Assembly (NCBI GenBank): GCA_014360495.1
Contig: JACIXR010000004.1
Location: 193,983-257,982 of the forward strand
Source of the DNA: a bacterium
GTDB taxonomy: Bacteria; Armatimonadota; JACIXR01
Length of the DNA stretch: 64,000 nt
Direction of reading: 5' to 3'
Both the position numbers and the translations under genes were made by a program. Positions 1-7,397 of this stretch are shown piece after piece; within the stretch, counting starts at the first letter, position 1, and every line of letters begins with the position of its first letter. The notes below the pieces were generated by a model that worked only from the letters and a program-made list of their open reading frames with translations, made no database searches and was not told where the DNA came from.

Positions 1-2
1 AA

Positions 3-119
3 GAAGGGATATCCTTCATTCAGATAGCTGATTCCCGTCTCTCTGCCTCTGTGCTCTTGAATGATAGCGATGCTCCCCGTGCAGTTAGAGCCCTTCATAA
101 GGAATTCGCCCTTTCTTAA
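3..119 (+). CDS. lysC: aspartate kinase, C-terminal end (partial)
   Basis: An open frame enters from the left edge and stops at a TAA at 117-119. The 38 visible residues include ISFIQIADSR and a tail RAVRALHKEFALS. This matches the last ACT subdomain and C-terminus of aspartate kinases, which usually end in a RALHxxFxL-type helix. The enzyme phosphorylates aspartate in the first step of Lys/Thr/Met synthesis and is regulated through its ACT domains. The catalytic domain lies outside the window. The later pathway genes dapB and asd are about 56 kb away, so the pathway is split. The call rests on this short tail only. Confidence 0.7.
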   Translation, partial: EGISFIQIADSRLSASVLLNDSDAPRAVRALHKEFALS

Positions 120-156
120 ATTTGATTCTTTTTAAGTGTGGCAATCTCTTTCAAAA

Positions 157-1282
157 TTATAGCGAGTTTAAACTAAATGTTCTTTTATAAGCTACAATTG
201 CCACCCTTATGTCAAAATAACACACCAATCGTCTTTCTTCATAATTAAATTCATTGTTATACCTCCTTACCTTATTTTGGTATACTTTGTCAAGCTTTTT
301 TACTAACTCTTCTATTTTCATTGAAAGTTCAAATGGGTTTATCTCTTCCCGCAGTGCCCTTAGCTTTTCCTTCTCTTCCTCCGGTATATTTTGAAGAGAA
401 CATACCCTCCCATAGGGCGTGTTTACATCGTATAGCTTTTTCACTTTGCCGCCTTCCCTAATCTTACCTATGAGCTTCATCGTCGGATGGAAAAGATTGT
501 GTCTCAATGCTAAAAGCCTTAAAAGCTCGGAAAGTATTACAAACTCTTCCTCCCTATCATATCTTCGCCAACCGGTATACTGTCTGACAAGAAACCAGTT
601 CTTGCTCTCCACATAAGGGGCATCGTTCTTGTGATAGGGGCGAGACCGCCTAAACTCTATACCCTTACTTGGGCAGAATTTATACATATGGGCGTTTATA
701 AACTCCGAACCGTTATCTACATGTATCCTCTTCACAGATATCGGCATGCTCATTACTATATCATTCATTCCCTCAACAACCCATTTCATTGCTTTATTGG
801 GGAGCAAAAGCAACATAGTTCAATCCGTGGTTATTTCCGTAGCGGTAAGGGTAAAAGCAAATTCGCCTTTCGCTGACTCGCCACTATGATATAATAGGTC
901 TACCTCTATGGTCCCTAGCTCCTTCTGTTTATCAAAGTAGCTCTCTACCATAATTGATTTCTTCACATTTGAGTTGAAGGGATTGCTTTTATACTTATTC
1001 TTTGTTTTCCATTTCTCCCTTATAGGTTTCAACAACCTTTCTATGGTTGAGGCGCTCATTTTGAGCAATTTTTCCTTGTCCTCTGGTTTTACGTCTCTCA
1101 ATTCCTCGCTATCAAACAGCCTGTCAGCGTTATATCTTATGTAGTAGCAGTGCTTGGAGGAGATAAAACCGGAAGCCTTCCAAATCTTTTCCAGGGGAGG
1201 AATAAGCTCAGCAGTATATATCTTTTATGTTTGCTATCTTTTGCTTACGGGTATATAATCCTTTAGGTATAGAGGCAAGCAT
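157..1282 (-). pseudogene. degenerate DDE integrase-type IS transposase
   Basis: On the minus strand a transposase of about 375 residues can be rebuilt. It starts at ATG 1282 behind a Shine-Dalgarno AAAGGAGGTG. The first part (MLASIPKGLYTRKQKIANIK) leaves frame near 1212, where about two bases look deleted, and the reading resumes as AELIPPLEKIWKASGF. The DDE core follows: first Asp in IEVDLLYHSG, second in HVDNGSEF, Glu in APYVESKNWF. The core is broken again by an in-frame TGA at 820-822, where relatives have Trp after TATEITTD. It belongs to the integrase-catalytic-core (rve) transposases of the IS481/ISNCY kind. With a frameshift and a nonsense codon it should be inactive. I could not recognise convincing terminal inverted repeats. 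Confidence 0.85.
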
Positions 1283-1413
1283 CTTCTTACACCTCCTTTT
1301 AGAAGGGTTTATAATGGAATAAATTGTAAGGGATGCTCGCCTCTTTCTTCCAGCAGATTTTTTGAAGAAACAAGCCTGTTTCGAATTAATTATTTTTGAG
1401 GAACGGCGCCAAT

Positions 1414-1442
1414 TTGACAAAGTGTTTTAAAATTGTTATTAT
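1414..1442 (+). promoter_or_regulatory. sigma-70-type promoter for the 3D/rsmA/ispE run
   Basis: TTGACA at 1414-1419 is followed after 17 nt by TATTAT at 1437-1442. It lies just beyond the dead transposase and about 40 nt before the Shine-Dalgarno of the next gene. The remnant may have inserted upstream of, or may supply, this promoter. Confidence 0.65.
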
Positions 1443-1490
1443 TAAGTTGGCAGGCGATCGGCTTAAAAATAACTTTCGGAGGTGAGTGTC

Positions 1491-2099
1491 ATTATTTTAA
1501 GAAGGTGTTTGCCTTTCCTGCCCCTGATGTTTTTTATTGCCATTTATGGGCTGAGCAGGGAGGTGGAAAGAATAATCGCTGTGGAAGAGATTCCTCCGCC
1601 CATCCAACTGAAGCCGGATAGAAACTTAAGGGAGGGAATAAGAATCACACTTAAAGAGGGAAAACCGGGATTAAAGAAGGTCCGTTATGAGATTATAAGG
1701 GTGCGCGGGAAAGAGGAAAAAAGGGTTATTGAAGAGAAAGTAATTCGTCCACCCATCCCCACGGTAGTTCTTCAGGGAACAGGTCGGCATTTGACTTCTC
1801 GTGGCGGTGTAAATAGGGTAAGGAAGGTATTGAAGATGGTCGCTACCGCTTATTGTGCTGGGCGTGGAGGAGTCGACAGGGTAACGGCTACAGGAGTGAG
1901 GGCTGAATACGGTATAGCTGCGGTTGATAGTAGAGTCATCAAATTGGGAACTCTTCTTTATGTTGAAGGGTATGGCTTGGCTTTAGCAGCAGATAGAGGT
2001 AGGGCGATAAAGGGCAACAGAATAGACCTCTTTATGGAATCCTACGCGGAAGCTAAAAGGTGGGGGAAAAGGGTAGTTACCGTTTATATTCTGGAATAA
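1491..2099 (+). CDS. G5 and 3D domain cell-wall protein (YabE/Rpf-like)
   Basis: Secreted wall-active protein of about 202 residues. A hydrophobic N-terminus (LPFLPLMFFIAIYGLS) should be a signal peptide or anchor. A G5-like segment follows (REGIRITLKEGKPG to VVLQGTG). The C-terminal 3D domain starts at KMVATAYCAG and keeps its Asp residues in AAVDSRVIKLGT and AADRGRAIKGNRIDLFM, the fold of MltA-like lytic transglycosylases. In Bacillus, yabE sits just upstream of ksgA, and the same neighbour is present here. The Shine-Dalgarno GGAGGTG (1478-1484) fits an ATT at 1491 (8-nt spacing). The nearest GTG (1482) lies inside the Shine-Dalgarno itself, so the start is unsettled. Likely peptidoglycan remodelling. 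Confidence 0.8.
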   Translation: MILRRCLPFLPLMFFIAIYGLSREVERIIAVEEIPPPIQLKPDRNLREGIRITLKEGKPGLKKVRYEIIRVRGKEEKRVIEEKVIRPPIPTVVLQGTGRHLTSRGGVNRVRKVLKMVATAYCAGRGGVDRVTATGVRAEYGIAAVDSRVIKLGTLLYVEGYGLALAADRGRAIKGNRIDLFMESYAEAKRWGKRVVTVYILE

Positions 2100-2113
2100 G
2101 AGGAGATATAGTT

Positions 2114-2902
2114 ATAAAGCTTCTTAAAGAAGAAGGGATAGCCCTCTCAAAGGAAGAAGGGCAGCATTTCCTCCTTAACAATTTCATTCTCTCTAAAATA
2201 TGTGATGTGGCAGAATTGGGAAAGGATGACGATGTTCTGGAAATAGGAGCTGGCATTGGCAATCTCACCAGCATCATAGCTGCGAGGGCAAGAAATGTGC
2301 TCGCTGTGGAAATAGACCAAAGATTTCTGCCTTTGCTGAAAAGAAATTTATCCAGGTTTTCTAATATAACCCTGCTTATCGCTGATTTCCTGAAGCTTGG
2401 CGAAGAAGAAATAAAAAGGCATTTATCAACGCCTTTTAAGGTAGTCTCTAACATTCCATTTTCCATCACTGCCCCAATACTTCAGAGAATCGTGGATTTA
2501 AGAGGAAATCTTTCGCTTGCTGTTATAACTGTACAAAAAGAAGTCGCAGATAAACTCCTTCCCCCACCCAACCGCTATGCTACTCCCTTATCTTTATATG
2601 TCACTTATCATTTCAAAATCCAGCGTAAATTCATCATCCCCAAAAAGGCTTTTTTCCCGCCTCCCGAAGTTGATGCGAGGGTTATAAAACTCATCCCTCA
2701 ACCTCCGCCCATTGAGATTCCAAACGAGGAGGAATTCTTTGAATTCCTGAGAAATATTTTTAGATACAAAAGAAAAAATATTCGCAACGCCTTGAAGTTT
2801 TCTGGATATTCCATTAAAGAATGTCCTCTATCCCTTGATAGGCGCCTTGAAAGCCTCTCCTGGGAGGAATTGAGATGTCTGTTTCTTTCCAAAGAGAGTT
2901 AA
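2114..2902 (+). CDS. rsmA: 16S rRNA dimethyladenosine transferase
   Basis: RsmA/KsgA dimethylates the two adjacent adenines in the 3'-terminal hairpin of 16S rRNA. The protein begins IKLLKEEGIALSKEEGQHFL, the usual KsgA N-terminus. The SAM site is DVLEIGAGIGNLT, the acidic motif VLAVEID, and the adenine-binding motif IV reads VSNIPFSI instead of the usual NLPY. About 262 residues is normal for the family. The Shine-Dalgarno AGGAG (2101-2105) suits an ATA at 2114 (8 nt). The alternative is GTG 2060, which would overlap the 3D gene by 40 nt. The order 3D protein-rsmA-ispE resembles Bacillus yabE-rnmV-ksgA-ispE, without rnmV. The ispE start overlaps the 3' end by 28 nt. Confidence 0.9.
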   Translation: MKLLKEEGIALSKEEGQHFLLNNFILSKICDVAELGKDDDVLEIGAGIGNLTSIIAARARNVLAVEIDQRFLPLLKRNLSRFSNITLLIADFLKLGEEEIKRHLSTPFKVVSNIPFSITAPILQRIVDLRGNLSLAVITVQKEVADKLLPPPNRYATPLSLYVTYHFKIQRKFIIPKKAFFPPPEVDARVIKLIPQPPPIEIPNEEEFFEFLRNIFRYKRKNIRNALKFSGYSIKECPLSLDRRLESLSWEELRCLFLSKES

Positions 2903-3720
2903 CCCTGAAGGTAGGCGCCAAGCTCAACCTTTACCTCGCGGTTGTGGGCAGGAGGGGAAATTATCACCTTTTGGAGACGGTTTTCCAAAGCATAGACCTC
3001 TATGATAAAATAACCATCAGGGTTGAGGGTGAAGGGATAAAATTGAAATGCGTTGGCATAGAAGCAGGGGAAGATAATTTAGCTTATCGTTCTGCTTTGG
3101 CTTTTAAAGAAGCGTTTGGTATAAAGGAGGGAATTTCCATAGAGCTAGAGAAGGGAATCCCTGTAGCAAGGGGATTAGGAGGTGGAAGCGCTGATGCTGG
3201 TGGCGTCCTTTTGGCTCTCTCCAAGCTGTTCTCTATTCCCCGGGAGAATCTCCTCCCGATTGCCTCCTCCTTAGGTGCCGATGTCTCCTTTTTCCTTTAT
3301 GGTGGTTGTGCAATCGGCAGAGGTATAGGGGATATAATAGAACCCTTGCCCTTTATGCCTCGTTTTCGCTTTCTCCTTATCATTCCTCCCTTCCCAATCT
3401 CAACCTCTCTCGCATATTCTCGCCTTGAACCACCTTTTGAACCCTCAAATTTGGATAAATTCATTGAAGCTCTTGAAAAATCTGATATAATAGAGGTAGA
3501 GAAATTTATGCGAAATGATTTAGAAAAAGCGGTTTTCCCATTATTTCCTGAGCTTAAAGAAGTAAAAGAGGAGCTTAGGGAAAGAGGATATCCTACTCTT
3601 ATGACAGGGAGCGGTTCGGCACTTTTCTCCTTCCTTCAAGGAGAACCACCAACATTTCAAAGAGAAGGTTGGCAAACCATAGTGGTCAATCCAACTCCCA
3701 AAGCAGTTGTTTGGAGTTGA
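2875..3720 (+). CDS. ispE: 4-diphosphocytidyl-2-C-methyl-D-erythritol kinase
   Basis: GHMP-family kinase of the MEP pathway; it phosphorylates CDP-ME at the 2-hydroxyl on the way to IPP/DMAPP. The N-terminal motif VGAKLNLYLAV carries the conserved Lys-Leu-Asn. The phosphate-binding glycine loop is PVARGLGGGSADAGG at about residues 97-111. A C-terminal GHMP motif reads LMTGSGSALFSFL. At 281 residues it is full length. The ATG at 2875 lies within the end of rsmA, so translation is probably coupled. Confidence 0.95.
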   Translation: MSVSFQRELTLKVGAKLNLYLAVVGRRGNYHLLETVFQSIDLYDKITIRVEGEGIKLKCVGIEAGEDNLAYRSALAFKEAFGIKEGISIELEKGIPVARGLGGGSADAGGVLLALSKLFSIPRENLLPIASSLGADVSFFLYGGCAIGRGIGDIIEPLPFMPRFRFLLIIPPFPISTSLAYSRLEPPFEPSNLDKFIEALEKSDIIEVEKFMRNDLEKAVFPLFPELKEVKEELRERGYPTLMTGSGSALFSFLQGEPPTFQREGWQTIVVNPTPKAVVWS

Positions 3721-3725
3721 TAGTA

Positions 3726-4463
3726 ATGGAAGCGATAGTCTTAGCGGGAGGCAAAGAGAAAAGAGCGCTTATGAAATTGGGCAACAAACCCCTCTTGTCA
3801 TATGTTTTAGATGCCCTTTTGGCTTCCCGCTATATTGATAAAATCTTCGTTGTGGGGGATGACCTTCCCCTTCCTCAAAGCGAAAAAATAGTTTCTCTTT
3901 CGGAGGGCAGGGATTTCATAGACAACCTTTTAAGAGGGATGGAGCAGTGTAAAAGTGAATATGTTCTTGTTTCCTCCGCTGACCTTCCATTCCTTACCCC
4001 CTCCGTGATTGACAAGTTCATTGAGAAAGCTCTACCGCTGAAGGCAGACTTCGCCTATCCCACTGTGAGCAAGGAGGTCTTTGAGAAAAAAGCACCTGAG
4101 ATAGACAAAACATTCGTAACTTTGAGGGAGGGGAAATTTGCGGGAGGAAATGTCGTGCTTTTGAGCAGGGAATTCGTATTAAAAAGAAGGCCAGTGATAG
4201 AAAAGGCTTATGAGGTTCGCAAGAGCCCTTTGAAGATTGCTTTCTTTTTAGGATTTGAGTTCTTCCTTCGTTTTCTTCTTCAGCAAATCGGCATTCCCGC
4301 CCTCCCCTTATATCAAGTTGAGAGATTAATGAGCAGAGCTTTGAAGGGGAATATCCGTTCAGTTCTCGTTGATTTTCCCCATTTATCAGCCGATATAGAC
4401 GATGAGAAGGACCTGAAATGGGCGATGGAAAGAATGAAATATACTCCCCCTATTCTAGAATGA
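3726..4463 (+). CDS. MobA-like NTP transferase
   Basis: Single-domain nucleotidyltransferase of 245 residues. The N-terminus MEAIVLAGGKEKRALMKLGN has the LAGG nucleotide-binding loop, and VLVSSADLPFL contains the metal-binding Asp. The C-terminus has HLSADIDDEKDL, the Asp-rich motif of MobA/GlmU-like enzymes. The substrate cannot be told: relatives transfer GMP, CMP or UMP to cofactors or sugar phosphates. The ATG at 3726 follows the ispE stop by 5 nt. The neighbour ispE uses a CDP-linked substrate, but this protein lacks the usual IspD hallmarks, so I leave it as generic. Confidence 0.8.
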   Translation: MEAIVLAGGKEKRALMKLGNKPLLSYVLDALLASRYIDKIFVVGDDLPLPQSEKIVSLSEGRDFIDNLLRGMEQCKSEYVLVSSADLPFLTPSVIDKFIEKALPLKADFAYPTVSKEVFEKKAPEIDKTFVTLREGKFAGGNVVLLSREFVLKRRPVIEKAYEVRKSPLKIAFFLGFEFFLRFLLQQIGIPALPLYQVERLMSRALKGNIRSVLVDFPHLSADIDDEKDLKWAMERMKYTPPILE

Positions 4464-4472
4464 AGTGGAATT

Positions 4473-5450
4473 ATGCTAATCTTGAAAATTAGTCCAAAGA
4501 GAATAGCGAGAAAAAAGATAGAGATAGCGAGCAAATTGTTAAGGGAGGGAAAGCTGGTGGCTTTCCCAACGGAAACAGTCTATGGTTTAGGCGCTTCAGC
4601 TTTTAATAGGGAAGCCATTGAGAGAGTTTACGAGATAAAGGGAAGGGGAAAGGAGAAAGCCTTGACAGTTCATATCGCCAATAAAGAGGATGTTAATTTG
4701 TTTGCTAAGGAGATTCCACCGATTGGTGAGAGGCTTATCTCTCTTTTTTGGCCTGGTCCGTTAACGATAATCCTCCCCAAGAAGAAGGAAGTGCCAAAGG
4801 AGATAAGTCCAACGGATAAGGTCGGGCTGAGGATGCCAAGCCATCCAATCTCCCTTTATCTATTGGAGGGAAGCGGACCAGCTGTTGCGCCCTCAGCGAA
4901 TCTATCTGGCTATCCAAGCCCAACCACTGCGCAGATGGTTATTGAGCAGTTGGAGGATAAGATAGATTGCCTCATTGATGGCGGTAAAACACCTTTAGGA
5001 ATAGAGTCAACGGTTATAGATGTTACCGATAAACCCGTTATACTGAGGGAGGGAATGATAACAAAAGAAGAGATAGAGAGAGCTATTGATGAAGAGGTGG
5101 AGATAAGGGAAGTGAGGAAAGCGTTTGTTTTTCCTGCAAGAGTTATAGTGGTTGAAGGAGAAGAGCCGGAGAAGATTGCCGGGGTGATAAAAAAGACAAT
5201 CAAAACTACGGATGGGGCAGGTGTTATCGCTACGAAGGAGGTATGTAGTTTATTGCCGAAGGGGATAAAAAAGGAGAGTTGGGGTAGCAGGGAAGATGTT
5301 ATGGGGATAGCCAGGAGGTTCTTTTCCGTTTTAGACAAAATGAAAACCTATAATCTTCTAATTGTGGAGAATCCTCCTGCTGAGGGAATAGGGAAAGTTT
5401 TGCGGAATAAACTTTTGCATTTTGCGGAGGAAGTCGTTAAAATTTGTTGA
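4473..5450 (+). CDS. tsaC: threonylcarbamoyl-AMP synthase, Sua5 type
   Basis: Makes threonylcarbamoyl-AMP from Thr, bicarbonate and ATP for the t6A modification of ANN-decoding tRNAs. The YrdC domain (about residues 15-200) has VAFPTETVYGLGASA, the KGRGKEKALTVH basic motif and APSANLSGYPSPT. A further 110-120 residues form the C-terminal Sua5 domain (from VFPARVIVVEGEEPEK), so this is the long Sua5/YwlC form. The ATG at 4473 lies 9 nt after the preceding stop, so it is probably co-transcribed. The TGA stop lies inside the -35 box of the cspA promoter. Confidence 0.93.
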   Translation: MLILKISPKRIARKKIEIASKLLREGKLVAFPTETVYGLGASAFNREAIERVYEIKGRGKEKALTVHIANKEDVNLFAKEIPPIGERLISLFWPGPLTIILPKKKEVPKEISPTDKVGLRMPSHPISLYLLEGSGPAVAPSANLSGYPSPTTAQMVIEQLEDKIDCLIDGGKTPLGIESTVIDVTDKPVILREGMITKEEIERAIDEEVEIREVRKAFVFPARVIVVEGEEPEKIAGVIKKTIKTTDGAGVIATKEVCSLLPKGIKKESWGSREDVMGIARRFFSVLDKMKTYNLLIVENPPAEGIGKVLRNKLLHFAEEVVKIC

Positions 5451-5475
5451 CTTTTATCTTCAATCCATTTAAACT
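5447..5475 (+). promoter_or_regulatory. cspA promoter
   Basis: TTGACT (5447-5452), 17-nt spacer, TAAACT (5470-5475). The -35 overlaps the stop codon of tsaC. It implies a leader of roughly 90 nt before cspA. The leader carries a small hairpin GGCTC-TTAG-GAGCC at 5491-5504, a strong Shine-Dalgarno and a long hairpin (see separate entries). Confidence 0.55.
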
Positions 5476-5535
5476 ATCATTGTATCAAATGGCTCTTAGG
5501 AGCCTGAGAGAAATTTTTTGTAGAAAGGAGGCAAG

Positions 5536-5589
5536 ATGCCTGGCGTTAAATTAGCGCCAGGCAGAGAAGCATGCCAAAAGGTCATGTGA
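5536..5589 (+). CDS. possible 17-codon leader ORF overlapping cspA
   Basis: The best Shine-Dalgarno in the cspA leader, AAAGGAGG (5524-5531), is placed for the ATG at 5536 and not for cspA at 5571. That ATG opens MPGVKLAPGREACQKVM and ends in a TGA at 5587-5589, out of frame and 16 nt inside cspA. It may be a translated leader peptide that couples to cspA, or only a by-product of the hairpin encoded in the same bases. Confidence 0.35.
   Translation: MPGVKLAPGREACQKVM
5537..5563 (+). promoter_or_regulatory. hairpin between Shine-Dalgarno and cspA start
   Basis: The 9-nt arm TGCCTGGCG pairs perfectly with CGCCAGGCA. A wobble pair and two more pairs can extend the stem to 12 bp with a 3-nt loop. 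The stem lies between the AAAGGAGG at 5524-5531 and the cspA ATG at 5571. If it is formed, it removes 27 nt and leaves about 12 nt between Shine-Dalgarno and start. Confidence 0.75.
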
Positions 5590-5774
5590 AGTGGTTCAAT
5601 GACAAGAAAGGGTATGGCTTCATCACGATGGAGAATGGCGAAGACATCTTCGTCCATTACACAGCCATATCCGGTGAAGGCTATCGCACCCTGAAGCAGG
5701 GTGACGAAGTTGAGTTTGAAGTAGTCCAAAGCAAGAAGGGACTACAGGCTTCCAAGGTAGTAAAGATAGGCTAA
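5571..5774 (+). CDS. cspA: cold shock domain protein
   Basis: Single cold-shock domain, 67 residues, the normal size. RNP1 is KKGYGFITM and RNP2 is DIFVHYTAI, the aromatic strands that bind single-stranded RNA or DNA; the N-terminus is HVKWFNDKKGYG. It acts as an RNA chaperone in the cytoplasm. The sequence just before the ATG (AGAGAAGC) is a poor Shine-Dalgarno, whereas a strong one lies 40 nt upstream beyond a hairpin. Expression is therefore probably controlled by the leader structure. It is followed by hpf. Confidence 0.95.
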   Translation: MPKGHVKWFNDKKGYGFITMENGEDIFVHYTAISGEGYRTLKQGDEVEFEVVQSKKGLQASKVVKIG

Positions 5775-5788
5775 CTTTGGAAGTAAGG

Positions 5789-5821
5789 GGGCGTCCGCAA
5801 GGCAATGCCTTGCGGACGCCC
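5789..5821. repeat. 33-nt perfect inverted repeat between cspA and hpf
   Basis: GGGCGTCCGCAAGGCA, one A, then its exact reverse complement, giving a 16-bp stem or a 14-bp stem with a 5-nt loop. No T-run follows on either strand, so it is not a textbook intrinsic terminator. It may be an attenuating or mRNA-stabilising hairpin. Confidence 0.8.
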
Positions 5822-5842
5822 AAAAATAAGGGAGGTTTGAAG

Positions 5843-6337
5843 ATGCAGGTGATTATCACCGGCAAAAACGTGGAAATCACTGACGCAATAAGGAATTATA
5901 TCAATAAGAAAATAGGAAAGTTGGAAAGATTTAAGCAGGAGATAATAAAAGCCGAGGTCGTGCTTGAGGTTCAAAGAAATTGGAGGAAGGTGGAGGTAAC
6001 CTTAAAAGGAGACGGGTTCTTGGCAAGGGGTGAGAAAAGAGCAAATGATATGTATGCTTCTATAGACGCTGTGGTTAATAAGCTGGAAAAACAGCTTAAA
6101 AGATTTAAGGAGAAATCGCAGAGAAAAGCTCGGGGAGAACTCCCAATTCCCCCATCTGAACCTCTCGTCGTTCGTCGCAAGGCAGTATCATTAAAGCCTA
6201 TGAGCGAGCAAGAAGCAGTAGAACAGATGGAGCTTTTAGGACACGATTTCTTCCTTTTTATCAATTCCGCAGACCAGAAAACCTCCCTCGTCTATAAAAG
6301 AAAAGGAGGAGGTTACGGCTTAATTACAATAGAGTAA
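5843..6337 (+). CDS. hpf: ribosome hibernation promoting factor, long form
   Basis: Dimerises 70S ribosomes into inactive 100S particles under stress or in stationary phase. The N-terminal S30AE domain starts MQVIITGKNVEITDAIRNYI and includes YASIDAVVNKLEKQLKRFK. After a linker comes the C-terminal dimerisation domain (VVRRKAVSLKPMSEQEAVEQ to GGGYGLITIE) of the long form. The length of 164 residues is slightly short for the family. The start is ATG 5843 behind GGGAGGTTTG. It lies downstream of cspA with a strong hairpin between them, so the two may be partly co-transcribed. Confidence 0.95.
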   Translation: MQVIITGKNVEITDAIRNYINKKIGKLERFKQEIIKAEVVLEVQRNWRKVEVTLKGDGFLARGEKRANDMYASIDAVVNKLEKQLKRFKEKSQRKARGELPIPPSEPLVVRRKAVSLKPMSEQEAVEQMELLGHDFFLFINSADQKTSLVYKRKGGGYGLITIE

Positions 6338-6368
6338 AATCAAAATTATTAATAGGAGGTGATTTTTT

Positions 6369-7394
6369 ATGCGTATAGGAGTGCTCACCGGCGGCGGTGA
6401 TTGCCCCGGTTTAAATCCTGCTATTAGAGCGGTTGTCTATAGGGCGCTTGATTATAAAGATGAGGTGATTGGACTTCGTGCGGGGTGGGCGGGGCTTCTT
6501 AACAAAGACACTGTTCCCCTTGGTCTGGAGGATGTAGAGGAGATAATATCCCAAGGCGGGACCATCCTTCACACCTCTCGAACAAACCCCCTCAAAAAAG
6601 CGGAAGATTTGGAGAAATGCATAAGCAACTTCAAGGAGCTCTCCCTTGATGCCTTAATCGCCATCGGCGGGGATGACACGCTGAGCGTTGCGAACGCTCT
6701 TTACAAAAAAGGTATACCAACAGTTGGTGTTCCCAAAACAATGGATAACGACCTCTCGGGCACCGATGTTACCTTCGGTTTTGACACTGCTGTGACCGTT
6801 GCTATGGAAGCACTTGCTCGCCTAAAGGATACCGCTCGCTCCCATTTCAGAGTGATGGTCTTTGAGGTTATGGGAAGACACGCTGGCTGGGTAGCTCTTT
6901 ATACTGCTATTGGAGGAGGCGCAGACTATGTCCTTATACCAGAGGTTCCCCTGGATATGGACGCTCTCGTTGAACATATAAAGAAGGTAAGAGAAAGAGG
7001 GAAACCTTATGCAATCATCGTTGCCTCCGAGGGAATAGAGCTCCCCAAGGAAGAAGAGGAGGAAGTGCGAGTTGATGCATTTGGACACAAAATACTAAGG
7101 GAGAGACAGGTAGCGAGTTGGCTTGCCGACCAAATAGAGAAAAGAACTGGTTATGAGACCCGCTGGGTGCAGATTGGACACATCCAGCGAGGTGGTCCTC
7201 CCACCCTTTATGATAGAATTCTCGCGACAAGGCTTGGCATAAAGGCTGTTGATATGGTGCATCAGGGAGAGTTCGGAAAGATGGCCGCGATAAAAGGACA
7301 GGAGATAACGAGCGTGAGCCTTGAGGAGGCTGTGGGAAAGACTAAAACCGTTCCGAAGGAGCTGTTAGAGGAATTCAAGACCTTGTTTAAATAA
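6369..7394 (+). CDS. pfp: 6-phosphofructokinase, PPi-type signature
   Basis: Phosphorylates fructose 6-phosphate to the 1,6-bisphosphate. The phosphoryl-donor site reads GGDDT (residues 100-104) and PKTMDND (122-128). Asp at the E. coli Gly104 position and Lys at the Gly124 position are the classic marks of pyrophosphate-dependent enzymes. The substrate motifs MGRHAGW and GHIQRGG are present. At 341 residues it has the size of short PPi-PFKs. The start is ATG 6369 behind AGGAGGTG. The next genes are a PfkB kinase (4 nt away) and a second PFK with ATP-type residues. Donor use is inferred from residues only. Confidence 0.9.
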   Translation: MRIGVLTGGGDCPGLNPAIRAVVYRALDYKDEVIGLRAGWAGLLNKDTVPLGLEDVEEIISQGGTILHTSRTNPLKKAEDLEKCISNFKELSLDALIAIGGDDTLSVANALYKKGIPTVGVPKTMDNDLSGTDVTFGFDTAVTVAMEALARLKDTARSHFRVMVFEVMGRHAGWVALYTAIGGGADYVLIPEVPLDMDALVEHIKKVRERGKPYAIIVASEGIELPKEEEEEVRVDAFGHKILRERQVASWLADQIEKRTGYETRWVQIGHIQRGGPPTLYDRILATRLGIKAVDMVHQGEFGKMAAIKGQEITSVSLEEAVGKTKTVPKELLEEFKTLFK

Positions 7395-7397
7395 AGT

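Noticed and set aside
820-822. TGA in the transposase as a recoded Trp codon
   Set aside because: Many intact genes here end with TGA (e.g. tsaC, ispE, dnt-coupled ATGA overlaps), so TGA is a normal stop. A nonsense mutation is simpler.
1208-1420. Separate 70-codon minus-strand gene before the transposase
   Set aside because: Its second part is the true transposase N-terminus (ATG 1282 with Shine-Dalgarno); the upstream part is non-coding.
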